Notes: generated from the letters alone by a model not told the origin. 64,000 bases of DNA from Ichthyophis bannanicus (GCA_033557465.1 JAWIIG010000025.1:9354501-9418500), one strand, 5' to 3'; shown: positions 23,085 to 32,675, counted from the first letter of the stretch. Numbers and translations are program-made.

Positions 23085-23865
23085 CAGAGATTGTGCCAGT
23101 GGATAGCAGACTGCACCACTTCTTCTCTGCCTGGGTCCAGATCACATCCGATCAGTGAGTCCTCAAGATCATTTGTGAAGGCTACACGCTGGAGTTCGCA
23201 TGACTCCTGTCTGATGCCTTCTTCGTATCACCCTGCAAGGCCCCAGGCAAGCTGCAGGCCGTCAGACACTTTGCAGCATCTCTTGCAGCTCGAGGCAGTG
23301 GTTTCAGTCGCCAAAGATAGGTTAGATACCAGTCGATACGCCTTCTACTTTGTGGTGCTCAAAAGGAAGGCTCTTTCAAGCTCATTCTCAACCTCAAGTC
23401 TGTCAACAAGGCCCTGCATGTTGCCACACTTCCAGATGGAAACACTATGCTCTGTAATTGTTGCGGTGCATCAAGGCGAGTTCCTCACTGTGCTGGACCT
23501 GACAGAGGCATTACCTTCATGTGCCTGTCAGGCTTAACACCAATGATTTCTTCGGTTTGCAGTGCTGATGGCCACTTTCAGTTTCAGGCCCTTCCATTCA
23601 GCCTGTTCACAGCTCATCGTACCTTTACCAAGATCATGGTGGTCATGGCAACAGCCTTGCATCAGGAGAGGGTGTTAGTACACATTTATCTGGATGACTG
23701 GTTGATCCAGGTGAAGTCATTCGAGGAGAGTGGCTCGCACACTTGCCGGGTGCTAGAGGTGCTCCAGCGGCTCGGCTGGATGATCAGTCTCGACAAGAGC
23801 AGATTGACCCTGGCTCAGGATCTTCTTTACTTGTGGTTGCATTTCAATTCAGCACTCGGTTGACT
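23085..23865 (+). pseudogene. DIRS B reverse transcriptase (degenerate, YLDD kept)
   Basis: RT is visible in pieces. A frameshifted block at 23365-23460 gives VNKALHVATLPDGNTM. HFQFQALPFSLFTAHRTFTK at 23570-23635 is the conserved block before the active site. LVHIYLDDWLIQVKSFEES at 23670-23730 contains the catalytic YLDD. RLGWMISLDKSRLTLAQDLL follows. A stop at 23861 and earlier frame changes make it non-functional, but the catalytic Asp pair is present, unlike in D and F. Confidence 0.83.
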
Positions 23866-24104
23866 GTGTCTCCCGCTGAGCAGGCTCGCAAGATACAAAG
23901 GCAGATTCAACAGTTTTTATGTTTAACTGCTCCATTGGCCTGGCCATACCTTCAGGTACTGAGGTCGATGGCAGTGATGCTGGATCTGGTGCTGTGGACA
24001 CGTGCTCACATGAGACCATTGCAGAGGTCGCTACTGTTGCGGTGGTCTCTGCAGGGTCACTTGCTGTCCAAGAAGCTACCCAGTCCCCAGAGATTAGGGC
24101 TAGT

Positions 24105-24560
24105 CTTCAATAGTGGCTGGATTTGGCGGACCTGTTGACAGGGATGCCTTTGGAGGCTTCGGATTGGACAACGATGACAACCGATGCCAGTCTCTCGGGC
24201 TGGGGTGGGGGGTGCACTGTCTAGCCCATGTGACTGAAGGGCAGTGGACAGAGGAACAGAAACAGTGGTCCATCAACTGTCTGGAGATGTGGGCGGTGTT
24301 TCTAGTGCTTCAAGCCTTCCAGTCGCTGATCCGGCGGAAAGCGGTACGCATGTTCTCGGACAACGCCACAATGGTGGCCTACATCAAATGCCAGGGGGCA
24401 CAGGAAGCGAGATTCTAATGGAGGAGGTCATGCCACTTCTTCAGTGGGCAGAACAGCATCTCCTGGCGCTGTCGGCAGCACATGTGGCAGGAAAGGAAAA
24501 TGTCCAGACTGACTTCCTCAGCTGCCAAAAGTTGGATCCGGGGGAATGGTCTCTGGAAGA
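24105..24560 (+). pseudogene. DIRS B RNase H (degenerate)
   Basis: TTDASLSGWG near 24178 carries the first catalytic Asp, in a frame different from the longest open one. QWSINCLEMWAVFLVLQAFQ at 24265-24330 carries the Glu. VRMFSDNATMVAYIKCQGA carries the third acidic residue. LALSAAHVAGKENVQTDFLS at 24465-24525 carries the last acidic position as Glu/Asn-like text. Two frame changes break it. The equivalent of the methyltransferase-like tail continues to about 24880. Confidence 0.8.
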
Positions 24561-24879
24561 TGGATCTCTTGGCATCCATGGCAAACACCAAGGCCTCTTG
24601 CTTCTTCAGTCGACGTGGGGAGAGGATATCATAGGACTTCAAAGTTCTGATGCAACCCTGACCATTGGGGGTTGTCTTTGTCTTCCTGCCATGGCTGCTC
24701 ATAGCAGACTGATTCAGAGGATAGAGGTACCGCACAGCTTGGTGATACTGGTGGCTCTGGACTGGCCTCAGTGGCCCTGTTATGCGGACTTGACCCATCT
24801 GTTGGTGGGAACATCTTGGCGCCTTCTGACACGGACCGACCTGCTATCGCATGGCCCGTTTTACATGCCCCAAGTGAAT

Positions 24880-25035
24880 CACTTCTTGCTTACAGCCTGG
24901 CTCTTGAAAGGGCATAAATAAGGAAGAGGGGATACAACTTGCAGGTGATCTCCACTTTGCTGCGGGCTCATAAGTGGTCCACCTCTCTGTCATATGTGAG
25001 AATGTGGCAGGTGTTTGAAGATTGGTGTGCGAGCC
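24880..25035 (+). pseudogene. DIRS B tyrosine recombinase, 5' part (before gypsy insertion)
   Basis: The core-binding part of a tyrosine recombinase is visible: RGYNLQVISTLLRAHKW, SLSYVRMWQVFEDWCASQG. The gypsy element then begins at 25040 after the target-site copy AGGG. The continuation is at 31180. Confidence 0.75.
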
Positions 25036-25039
25036 AGGG

Positions 25040-26506
25040 TGTGATCTACCCGCACCCTAATGGCCGCCATAGGCGGTCACCTAATAGGGCGCGTCACCTC
25101 TTTATTTTGTAGTTGTGGGTTCTCATGTAAAAATGAAAGTCCGAGAGGCTTTAAGGCTAACACAGGAAATGTATTGATTTTCACTGCTTCTCCAAAATAG
25201 AGCTTGTAGAAAGCTCAACGCAAAACAAGAAAGTAAAAAGGATTTCTTCTCCTGATAACAATTAACTTCAGTTACTTCCAGACTTCATGAACAAAGGCTT
25301 CATTACTTCTCCTAGCCTTTTTAACACAAGTGCTAGTTTGCTTTCCTAAAACTTTCTCACATACAAGCACTTTCTGGCTTTATTCCAGGAACATTTCTAA
25401 AAGGAAACAAGGCTTTTAAAACACAGTCCAGCCTGTTTACACCTTTTAACCAGCAAAGGCAGCTGTTTGAGCTTTCCCCTTTCCAGGGCTCAAACGCTTG
25501 TCTTGTAACATATAGCACATTCCATTGGGCATTCACATTCATTGTCAGAAGGATAACTTCCTATTTCCATATCTTCAGTGTCTGGCTCTTGTACATCAGG
25601 ATTAAAACTCCTGGTAATACCCGGCTCTACACTTTCTAAAAGTTTAAGAATTTCCTTCCACCTAGACGTTTTTCTGTCTCTAGGCTGCTTAGCACATACT
25701 GGCAATTCTTTCTCTCTCCATGAGTAGCTTAATGCTTTCAGCTGGTTTAACTTTCTGTTAGACAGAGGGTTACTCACGGTTCTCCTGTTATCAGATGGGC
25801 TTTTACCAAGCCTTTGGCTTGTAGTAAAACTGTCCTCATTCAAAGCTCTCTCCAAAGGAAATCTCCTGCCTCCAGGTTCCAAAGCAAACCTCCCTGCTTT
25901 GTGGCTTGTTCCTTTGCATACTCTAGCAGTTTCCTCTAAGGCTGGGCTGTCCTGGGAAATACCTCTCACTTCAGATACCCGAGAGCTTTTTCCTCCCTCC
26001 AGCATGTTAGGATTCCTGCTCCGTTCTGAGTCTCCAGTAGCTCCTCCCCTGGGAACTCCCTTCTTCCTGTAATGCTGCTTCTCAGTCTCAGCATTAGCAT
26101 CGGCATCAGAGTATGCCTCAGGAAGCAGGCTGAGCTTCAGACTTTCCTCAACACTGTCTGAACTCTCTGACTCAGCTCTCTCCACTCTGTGTCTGTGTCC
26201 CATGTGCTGCATATGCTCCGTCTGCTTCATCTGCTCTCTGTTACTGCTCCTTTCCTTTTGTAATCCCCTGGGAACTCCCTTTGCACGTGTCTGAGCAGTG
26301 ATCACGTGCTGCTTCCCCAGCTGGTCTTCATTACCCCTACAGCTTGTTCCTAAGCTGGGGCGTGGCCTGCAGCTATTCACTGGGTGAGTTTTTTCCTGTT
26401 CCAAAACATTTTGTGTTTCACATCCCCGCCTGCTGCTTCTCTCCCTTAAGGTAAAAGTGTGCTCTTTTCCCTTTCCTTAGGGCTTGGGGACATTTTGGCC
26501 ATCACA
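25040..26506 (-). repeat. Gypsy 3' LTR
   Basis: This is the downstream LTR of the - strand element. It carries a polyadenylation signal AATAAA (- strand, 25106-25101) about 65 bp before its end. It contains a 304-codon open frame (26404-25490), discussed separately. It ends in the TGTGAT/ATCACA inverted hexamer. Confidence 0.93.
25490..26404 (-). CDS. LTR-encoded open reading frame, 3' LTR copy (304 aa, unknown)
   Basis: I recognise no family. The predicted protein is hydrophilic and rich in Glu, Arg and Ser. It has a His/Met/Gln patch near residues 58-72, an acidic Ser-rich stretch with SESSDSVEE, and ends with a Cys cluster, ECECPMECAICYK (spacing C-x-C-x3-C-x2-C). It lies wholly within the LTR, in the same phase as the pol frame that ends at 26477, separated from it by a TAA. 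The 5' LTR copy is open as well. Between the two copies I count seven amino-acid changes and one extra Arg, so there is no sign of constraint since insertion. It could be an accessory protein, a C-terminal pol extension, or a chance frame. Confidence 0.5.
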   Translation of the reverse strand: MEQEKTHPVNSCRPRPSLGTSCRGNEDQLGKQHVITAQTRAKGVPRGLQKERSSNREQMKQTEHMQHMGHRHRVERAESESSDSVEESLKLSLLPEAYSDADANAETEKQHYRKKGVPRGGATGDSERSRNPNMLEGGKSSRVSEVRGISQDSPALEETARVCKGTSHKAGRFALEPGGRRFPLERALNEDSFTTSQRLGKSPSDNRRTVSNPLSNRKLNQLKALSYSWREKELPVCAKQPRDRKTSRWKEILKLLESVEPGITRSFNPDVQEPDTEDMEIGSYPSDNECECPMECAICYKTSV

Positions 26507-27145
26507 TATCCCCCACCTTAAGATATTACAGGCTGGCTTGTCTACCTTCGCACAGCCTGCAATCTTTTCTGGGCTGATACGTCCTGTGTGGCTTCTGTCT
26601 GCCTTACACTCTTCTGTGGTCAACTGAGGTGCCGTCGCACGGTCTTGCCAGGGTTTTAAAACATTAATATGGTATATCTGGCAATGACCCTGGTTATTTT
26701 GTACTGAATAGGATACTGGACCAACCCGCTCTACCACCCGATATGGACCCTTCCACTTACTCTCGAACTTGGAAGTGGGTCCGGTTACCATCACTATTAC
26801 CTTTTCGCCTACTTCTAACTGGCGAGGCCTAGTGCGGCGGTCATAATATCCTTTTTGGCGCCTTTGGCTATTTTTTAAATTATCTTTTGCTGCTTGAGAA
26901 GTTCGCTGCAGGCGGCCCCTTAAATCCCTCAAAAACTGGGGTATCTCTACCTCTTCAATGGCTGGTTCCACCCACTGCTCCCGTAGTATGTCAAGGATAC
27001 CTCTCGGAGCCCGCCCATACAGCAACTCAAACGGTGAAACGCCTAAGGAGACCTGCGTCCGTTCCCTGCAGGCATATAAAACAAAAGGGAGCATCATATC
27101 CCAGTCCCCCATATTGTTTCCCAAACCCCTCCTTAGCATCTTTTT
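26477..27145 (-). pseudogene. Gypsy integrase C-terminal part (GPY/F module)
   Basis: This continues the integrase in the same phase after the TAG at 27148-27146. FVLYACRERTQVSLGVSPFE and LLYGRAPRG form the end of the catalytic core. VGEKVIVMVTGP and SKWKGPYRVVERVGPVSYSV form the GPY/F module, and CQIYHINVLKPWQ its end. About 60 more residues run across the LTR boundary (26506) to a TAA at 26479-26477. No RT motif occurs after it. The single in-phase stop means the integrase cannot be made whole without readthrough. Confidence 0.88.
26507..26522 (-). other. Polypurine tract of the gypsy element
   Basis: On the - strand, AAGGTGGGGGATA directly precedes the 3' LTR start TGTGAT. A purine run in this place primes plus-strand DNA synthesis in LTR retrotransposons. 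Confidence 0.7.
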
Positions 27146-29353
27146 CTACGTCTGATTCTGTCTTTCTACCAACCCGTTGGACTGGGGATGGTAAGCCGCA
27201 GTTCGCACATGCCGTATCCCAAATGCATCCCATACTTGTGCAAGGTAGCGGGACATAAAATTGCTCCCCCTGTCAGTAAGAACCTCTCGAGGGAATCCCA
27301 CCTCACAGAACAGTTTCACTAGCTCGGTGGCTATGGTCTTTGCCGAGATATTTCGGAGTGGTATAGCCCACGGAAACCTCGTGGCCTGGTCGACCATAAC
27401 CAGAATATACTGGAACCCCCGTGGCGTCTTTAATAGAGGCCCCACAATGTCCATGGCGATCCTATGGATGGGTTCCGATATGATCGGCAGGGGCATCAAA
27501 GGTACCCCGGCGGGACGGGCCGCGGTAATGCGTTGACACGAAGGGCATGCTGCGCAAAACCTGGCAGTCTCCTTATAAACGCCAGGCCAATAAATACGAG
27601 CTAGGACCTGATCTAAGGTACCATGCTTTCCTTTATGCCCTCCTACCGGATGGTCATGGGCTAACCTGAGTACAAGTGTTTTGAACGCAGCTGGTATTAC
27701 AAGCTGCTTCCGGGTATTCTCTGTATGGGGGTCTACGCTTTCCCTATACAACACCCCATCCTCTACCAAGAATTTAGGTAGGGATTCCGAACCTTCCTGG
27801 GCATATTCGAAAGCCCGTGTGAGAGCGGGGTCTGTCCGCTGTTCCTCAGTAAAGGAAGAAAACTTCTCCATTATTTCCGCGGGGACCCACGGCATCTCCT
27901 CCCCTACTTTTAATTCGGCCCGGTTCTGAGACCTACACGGTCTCTCTCTTTCGCTTCCTACCCTCCTCTTCTTTTCCTGTCTTACTGGAGGAAATATGAG
28001 GTTATCATGAGATGGAAGGTCTGCTAAGGGATTATCAGAGGGTTCCACCTCCCCTTGGACTCTTGACTGGCTTCTAGTGGACACCATGCCCTCTCTCTGG
28101 TGTAGTTCCTCCTCTAGCCCTCTCCTAAACTGTGGCCAGTCTCTGCCTAGCACCAGGGCATGTGGAAGTCTGGGTATGATGGCTACCGGGACTTTTCTTT
28201 TTATACCTAACCCACTTACTGCTACTTTATAGATAGGGTAGAATGAGGCTGCCCCATGAACACACCTAATCCTTACTCTCCCTTCAGGTTTTATTGGGTT
28301 TTGCCTACGTTGTGCTTCAATCCGTCTCCAAAGTTTTTGAGAGACCATGGACTGATCAGCCCCTGAATCTAGCAAGGTCTCTATGGGAATACCTTCTACC
28401 TCTATGCCTAGGAGAAATCCTTCCCTATCCTCCCTAGCTTGAGTTATAACCAAGGCTGTTCTGGCTTTGCAATTTCTCTTTAGATGTCCCTCTCTACCGC
28501 ATGCAAAACATTTCCTTTGTGCATAACAATACCTATTACCAGGTACAGACATTTTTACATCTCCAAACTCTGACCTTCTCCTCCTTTCTGAAGTTACCTG
28601 TTCTGCTTTTTTACAGACACCCCCATTCTGCTGGCTTACCAACTCGGCTTCTAAAAACCGTTCCGCCAGTAGGATAGCCTCTTGGGTGTTCTTACAGTTC
28701 TGTAAGATCAGAAAGGCTTTCAGGTCTGGTGATACAGCTTCCATAAATTGTTCAAGAACAATGTAGTCTACTATCTCTCCTACTGTCTTGGACTCTGGTG
28801 TTAACCACCTCGATGCCAGATTCTTAAGACGCTGGCAAAGAGCGCTTGGTGTTTCACCAGGTCTTAATCTGCTGCTCCTAAACTGTCGCTGATAAATTAC
28901 TGGAGTCAGACCAAGCCGGTCTCTGATAGCTCTCTTACATGCTTCATAATCAGAGGCTAAAGTCGCAGGCATAGCCCGGTACGCGGCCAAGGCCTCCCCT
29001 GTAAGGGAAGTGGCCAACCGTACCGCCCACTGGTCTTTAGGCCATCCGGTTATGAGGGCGACTCTTTCGAACGCTTCTAAGAAGTCGTCCACCTCATCAT
29101 CTTTAGTTAACTGTCCCATGGAAAACACCCCCCCGTAGGAAGTTGCTAGCCCCTGCCCAGCGCCTATGGGACCTGACAGTGTCCGTGCTGGCTCTGCCAT
29201 CTTCTTGTGGGCCCCCAGCCACGCTCCCATCATGTCCAGCAATGGTTTCTGCTGCGCCTGCAACATGGCTGCCATCTTCTCCTGGGTGGTTGCTGCCTGC
29301 TCTCGCTGCCTTTCGAACTGTGCAGTCATCCAGTGCAGCAACTCCTTCTCCAT
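27146..29353 (-). pseudogene. Gypsy gag-protease-integrase (SCAN-like gag, no RT)
   Basis: The open frame extends upstream to 29428. The Met at 29353 (MEKELLHWMTAQ) is the more plausible start because the first 25 residues are hydrophobic and read from leader. Counting from 29428, a SCAN-like capsid region spans about residues 105-265, with DDFLEAFERVALITGWPKDQ near its start. A CCHC knuckle CFACGREGHLKRNC is at 307-320 and the protease LLDSGAD at 352-358. A 150-residue linker follows. The integrase zinc motif has His 593/598 and Cys 628/631, and the core triad is Asp660, Asp719, Glu755 (35 residues between the last two). A TAG at 27148-27146 stops the frame five residues after the Glu. The C-terminal domain continues in the same phase. 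Confidence 0.92.
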
Positions 29354-29685
29354 GATGATGATGCTGTAATACAAACAAAAGAGAAAAACACACCAAGTGC
29401 GGTACACCCACACACAACTGGTGCTCACTTTTCGTTGTCCTCCCCAAACACTGCTGCACCTCCCCTCTGTATCAGTATCCGCACTAACCCTCCTAAATAC
29501 GGGGTTACCTGATACAGATGTTGACTCAAGCTTGTCAGCAGTGATGATCGCTGTCTGTCCTTCCTGACTCTCAGCACTCGTCGTCTGCTACAGCTTAGTC
29601 ATCCACCAGTCAGCATGGCTTCATGGGTTGTTTCTGTGGAAGTTCTGGCGTGCGTGAAGACTTTTGCGCATGCGTAGGACTCGCG

Positions 29686-29707
29686 GTATCCTTAAAACTA
29701 CGCCACC
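29686..29707 (-). other. Candidate tRNA primer-binding site
   Basis: On the - strand, two bases after the 5' LTR, the sequence begins TGGCGTAGT. The first nine bases match the complement of the 3' end of vertebrate tRNA-Ser (from memory), then several mismatches follow. The tRNA identity is tentative. Confidence 0.45.
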
Positions 29708-31175
29708 TGTGATCTACCCGCACCCTAATGACCACCCTAGGCGGTCGCCTAATAGGGCGCGTCACCTCTTTATTTTGTAGTTGTGGGTTCTCATGTAAAA
29801 ATGAAAGTCCGAGAGGCTTTAAGGCTAACACAGGAGATTTATTGATTTTCACTGCTTCTCCAAAATAGAGCTTGTAGAAAGCTCAACGCAAAACAAGAAA
29901 GTAAAAAGGATTTCTTCTCCTGATACAATTAACTTCAGTTACTTCCAGACTTTATGAACAAAGGCTTCATTACTTCTCCTACCTTTTTAACACAAGTGCT
30001 AGTTTGTTTTGCTAAAACTTTCTCACATACAAGCACTTTCTGGCTTTATTCCAGGAACATTTCTGAAAGGAAACAAGGCTTTTAAAACACAGTCCAGCCT
30101 GTTTACACCTTTTAACCAGCAAAGGCAGCTGTTTGAGCTTTCCCCTTTCCAGGGCTCAAACGCTTGTCTTGTAACATATAGCACATTCCATTGGGCATTC
30201 ACATTCCTTGTCAGAAGGATAACTTCCTATTTCCATATCTTCAGTGTCTGGCTCTTGTACATCAGGATTAAAACTCCTCCTGGTAATACCCGGCTCTACA
30301 CTTTCTAAAAGTTTAAGAATTTCCTTCCACCTAGATGTTCTTCTGTCTCTAGGCTGCTTAGCACATACTGGCAATTCTTTCTCTCTCCATGAGTGGCTTA
30401 ATGCTTTCAGCTGGTTTAACTTTCTGTTAGACAGAGGGTTACTCACGGTTCTCCTGTTATCAGATGGGCTTTTACCAAGCCTTTGGCTTGTAGTAAAACT
30501 GTCCTCATTCAAAGCTCTCTCCAAAGGAAATCTCCTGCCTCCAGGTTCCAAAGCAAACCTCCCTGCTTTGTGAATTGTTCCTTTGCATACTCTAGCAGTT
30601 TCCTCTAAGGCTGGGCTGTCCTGGGAAATACCTCTCACTTCAGATACCCGAGAGCTTTTTCCTCCCTCCAGCACGTTAGGATTCCTGCTCCGTTCTGAGT
30701 CTCCAGTAGCTCCTCCCCTGGGAACTCCCTTCTTCCTGTAATGCTGCTTCTCAATCTCAGCATTAGCATCGGCATCAGAGTATGCCTCAGGAAGCAGGCT
30801 GAGCTTCAGACTTTCCTCAACACTGTCTGAACTCTCTGACTCAGCTCTCTCCACTCTGTGTCTGTGTCCCATGTGCTGCATATGCTCCGTCTGCTTCATC
30901 TGCTCTCTGTTACTGCTCCTTTCCTTTTGTAATCCCCTGGGAACTCCCTTTGCACGTGTCTGAGCAGTGATCACGTGCTGCTTCCCCAGCTGGTCTTCAT
31001 TACCCCTACAGCTTGTTCCTAAGCTGGGGCGTGGCCTGCAGCTATTCACTGGGTGAGTTTTTTCCTGTTCCAAAACATTTTGTGTTTCACATCCCCGCCT
31101 GCTGCTTCTCTCCCTTAAGGTAAAAGTGTGCTCTTTTCCCTTTCCTAAGGGCTTGGGGACATTTTGGCCATCACA
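29708..31175 (-). repeat. Gypsy 5' LTR
   Basis: This is the upstream LTR of the - strand element, about 98.7% like the other one. The same AATAAA signal is at 29774-29769. The LTR open frame is also intact here and has three extra bases (one extra Arg codon near 30276). Confidence 0.93.
30156..31175 (-). CDS. LTR-encoded open reading frame, 5' LTR copy
   Basis: This is the same frame as in the 3' LTR, here open from the first bases of the LTR to 30156, about 339 codons within the LTR. The codon that is TAA in the 3' LTR at 26479-26477 is TTA here (31048 region is unaffected; the codon lies at 31148-31146), so the frame is not interrupted near the LTR start. A Met equivalent to the one at 26404 is replaced by Val (NVLEQEK), so any start would differ. 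Its C-terminal Cys cluster is the same except for Lys in place of Asn before it. Function unknown. Confidence 0.45.
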   Translation of the reverse strand, partial: CDGQNVPKPLGKGKEHTFTLRERSSRRGCETQNVLEQEKTHPVNSCRPRPSLGTSCRGNEDQLGKQHVITAQTRAKGVPRGLQKERSSNREQMKQTEHMQHMGHRHRVERAESESSDSVEESLKLSLLPEAYSDADANAEIEKQHYRKKGVPRGGATGDSERSRNPNVLEGGKSSRVSEVRGISQDSPALEETARVCKGTIHKAGRFALEPGGRRFPLERALNEDSFTTSQRLGKSPSDNRRTVSNPLSNRKLNQLKALSHSWREKELPVCAKQPRDRRTSRWKEILKLLESVEPGITRRSFNPDVQEPDTEDMEIGSYPSDKECECPMECAICYKTSV

Positions 31176-31179
31176 AGGG

Positions 31180-32035
31180 ACAGCAGACTTTGTCAGCATC
31201 TATACTGCAAATTCTGGCATTCTACAGGCCAGGATGGAAAAGGATCTAGCCCTCAATTCTTTGTGGATGCGGGTGGCTGTGTTGACTTATCTGGGGCATG
31301 TGTAGGGGGGTCTCCCTAGCAGTGCACTCTGTAGTCAGATTCTTGCGGGCGCTGAAGCAGTTCCGATCGCCTGTGCAGGCAGTGGGTCTGGCCTGGGATC
31401 TCAACCTGGTATTGTCCACAATGGCGGAGGTACCTTTTCAAGCCCTTGGGGGGGGCGTGACCCTCCAAGACCTCACTGTCAAAGTGGTTTTTCTGGTGGT
31501 GAATTTGCTCGGCTCGGCACATCTTGGAGTTGCAGGCCCTTTTGTGTCGGGAACCTTTTCTCTTCTTTGTAAAGGAGAAAGTGACTGTGTGCCCGGTGCC
31601 ATCCTTTTTGCCCAAGGTGGTTTCTGCTTTCCATGTGAACCAGGCGGTAGTCCTACCGTCAATTTCCGATTCAGCGGACTGGCAGTTGCAGAGCTGGATG
31701 TCTGCAGAGCGCTTTGTCAGTATCTTCAGCGAACGGAGGCTTTTTCATAAGTCAGACCATCTGTTTGTCCTCTTTAGAGGACCTCTGCAAGGAGAGGCAG
31801 CCTCCAAGGCTTCCATCTCTCACTGGGTGAAGGAGGCAATTTCCTTGGCATACCTTCTTCAGAAGAGGTCACCGCTTGCAGGATTGCAGGCGTATTCCTG
31901 CCTGAGTTCAGTCTCATTTCTCCAGCAGAAATCTGCAAAATTGCTACATGGTCATTGTTGCATACTTTTCGACATCACTATCAGTTGGACGTGCAGGCGT
32001 AGGGAGATGCACGGTTTGGGGCTCGGGTTTTTTAG
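31180..32035 (+). pseudogene. DIRS B tyrosine recombinase, 3' part (after gypsy insertion)
   Basis: The text resumes after the second AGGG with LCQHLYCKFWHSTGQDG-like sequence in mixed frames, then SPVQAVGLAWDLNLVLSTMA and FQALGGGVTLQDLTVKVVFL. The first Arg box is broken by a frameshift near 31515, and the next frame gives LELQALLCREPFLFFVKEK. PSFLPKVVSAFHVNQAVVLP, LFHKSDHLFVLFRGPLQGEA and ISHWVKEAISLAYLLQKRS follow. The final boxes are degenerate before the hAT-like insertion at 32085. It is inactive. Confidence 0.78.
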
Positions 32036-32084
32036 GCCAGTCTTGCAGGTCTCTCCTTCTCTTGAATACTACCGTATTACATCC

Positions 32085-32367
32085 AGGGCTGGCCCAAGGA
32101 TTTCTGCTGCCCTAGGCAGAACCCCCCCCCCTCCCCTTGCTGGGCCACCCCCCCCCCCCCCCCAGCTGCCATTGTCGCAGCTGTGTTTCCAAAAGCGTCA
32201 GCTTTTTGTCGCCGCTTTTGGAAATAATGACGCTGTCATCCCCCCCCCCCAAATGGAATCTATGGCAGCTGGAGAGGGGCAACTTAGCCACCCATGTGTG
32301 TCACTGCCGCTGCCACCACCCACCCAGGCCGGCTGCCCAGCTTGCCTAGTGGATTTTCCGGCCCTAG
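32085..32367. mobile_element. hAT-like non-autonomous DNA transposon
   Basis: An insertion of about 283 bp flanked by the 8-bp repeat TTACATCC (32077-32084 and 32368-32375). Its ends, AGGGCTGGCC and CGGCCCTAG, are roughly inverted, as in hAT elements. It contains runs of C (up to about 15). No transposase is encoded. The exact terminal base is uncertain because a C may belong to either the end or the duplication. Confidence 0.7.
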
Positions 32368-32375
32368 TTACATCC

Positions 32376-32480
32376 TAGGAGTCTGGACTGGACTGGAGAG
32401 ACAATATGGAAGGTGAAATAAGGCCTTATCTGCTAATTTTCTTTCCTTGAGTCCCTCCAGTCCAGTCAAGAATTTTCTGG
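32376..32480. repeat. DIRS B internal complementary region
   Basis: CTGGACTGGACTGGAGAGAC complements the left end at 20770. AAGGCCTTATCTGCTAATTT and CCTTGAGTCCCTCCAGTCCA complement the right end near 32735-32805. Confidence 0.78.
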
Positions 32481-32675
32481 GCGAGGTGGCCTGGTGCATT
32501 GCTTCAGAAGAGAAGCCAGTGGCCCGTTCGGGCATCAAACACTGGAGGTTTTTGGTCTCCCGGTGGGGGAGTGGTTGCTAGCAGATAGTCCTTTGGGAGA
32601 GCATCTGTAGATAGGTTTTGAGTTTTACTGTTCTGCTTTTCCATATGCTACTGTCTTAAGGTGAGGCAGTTCCAT

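Larger units (their letters stand above)
25036..31179 (-). mobile_element. Ty3/gypsy LTR retrotransposon, Gmr1-like, lacking RT-RNase H
   Basis: A complete insertion on the - strand. The element is 25040-31175, flanked by the 4-bp duplication AGGG (25036-25039 and 31176-31179). The two LTRs are about 1.47 kb, begin TGTGAT and end ATCACA. By eye they differ at about 19 bases plus three small indels, roughly 1.3%. The internal 3.2 kb holds gag, protease and integrase in one frame, and a purine-rich tract precedes the 3' LTR. No RT or RNase H can be found between protease and integrase or between integrase and the 3' LTR. A SCAN-like gag and protease joined directly to integrase suggest the Gmr1 lineage, where integrase precedes RT, so RT was probably lost after integrase. 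The element sits inside DIRS B and is therefore younger than B. Confidence 0.93.

Noticed and set aside
29354..29428. Hydrophobic 25-residue N-terminus on the gypsy gag-pol frame as a signal peptide
   Set aside because: The next Met at 29353 begins a typical gag start (MEKELLHWM). The upstream residues come from leader sequence that happens to be open.
29686..29707. A tRNA gene near the gypsy LTR because of the tRNA-Ser-like match
   Set aside because: Only about nine bases match, on the strand and in the place of a primer-binding site, with no cloverleaf around them.
32110..32260. C-rich runs as a G-quadruplex or regulatory region of DVL1
   Set aside because: They lie inside a hAT-like insertion with an 8-bp duplication and are more simply low-complexity sequence of that element. 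No supporting motif was seen.
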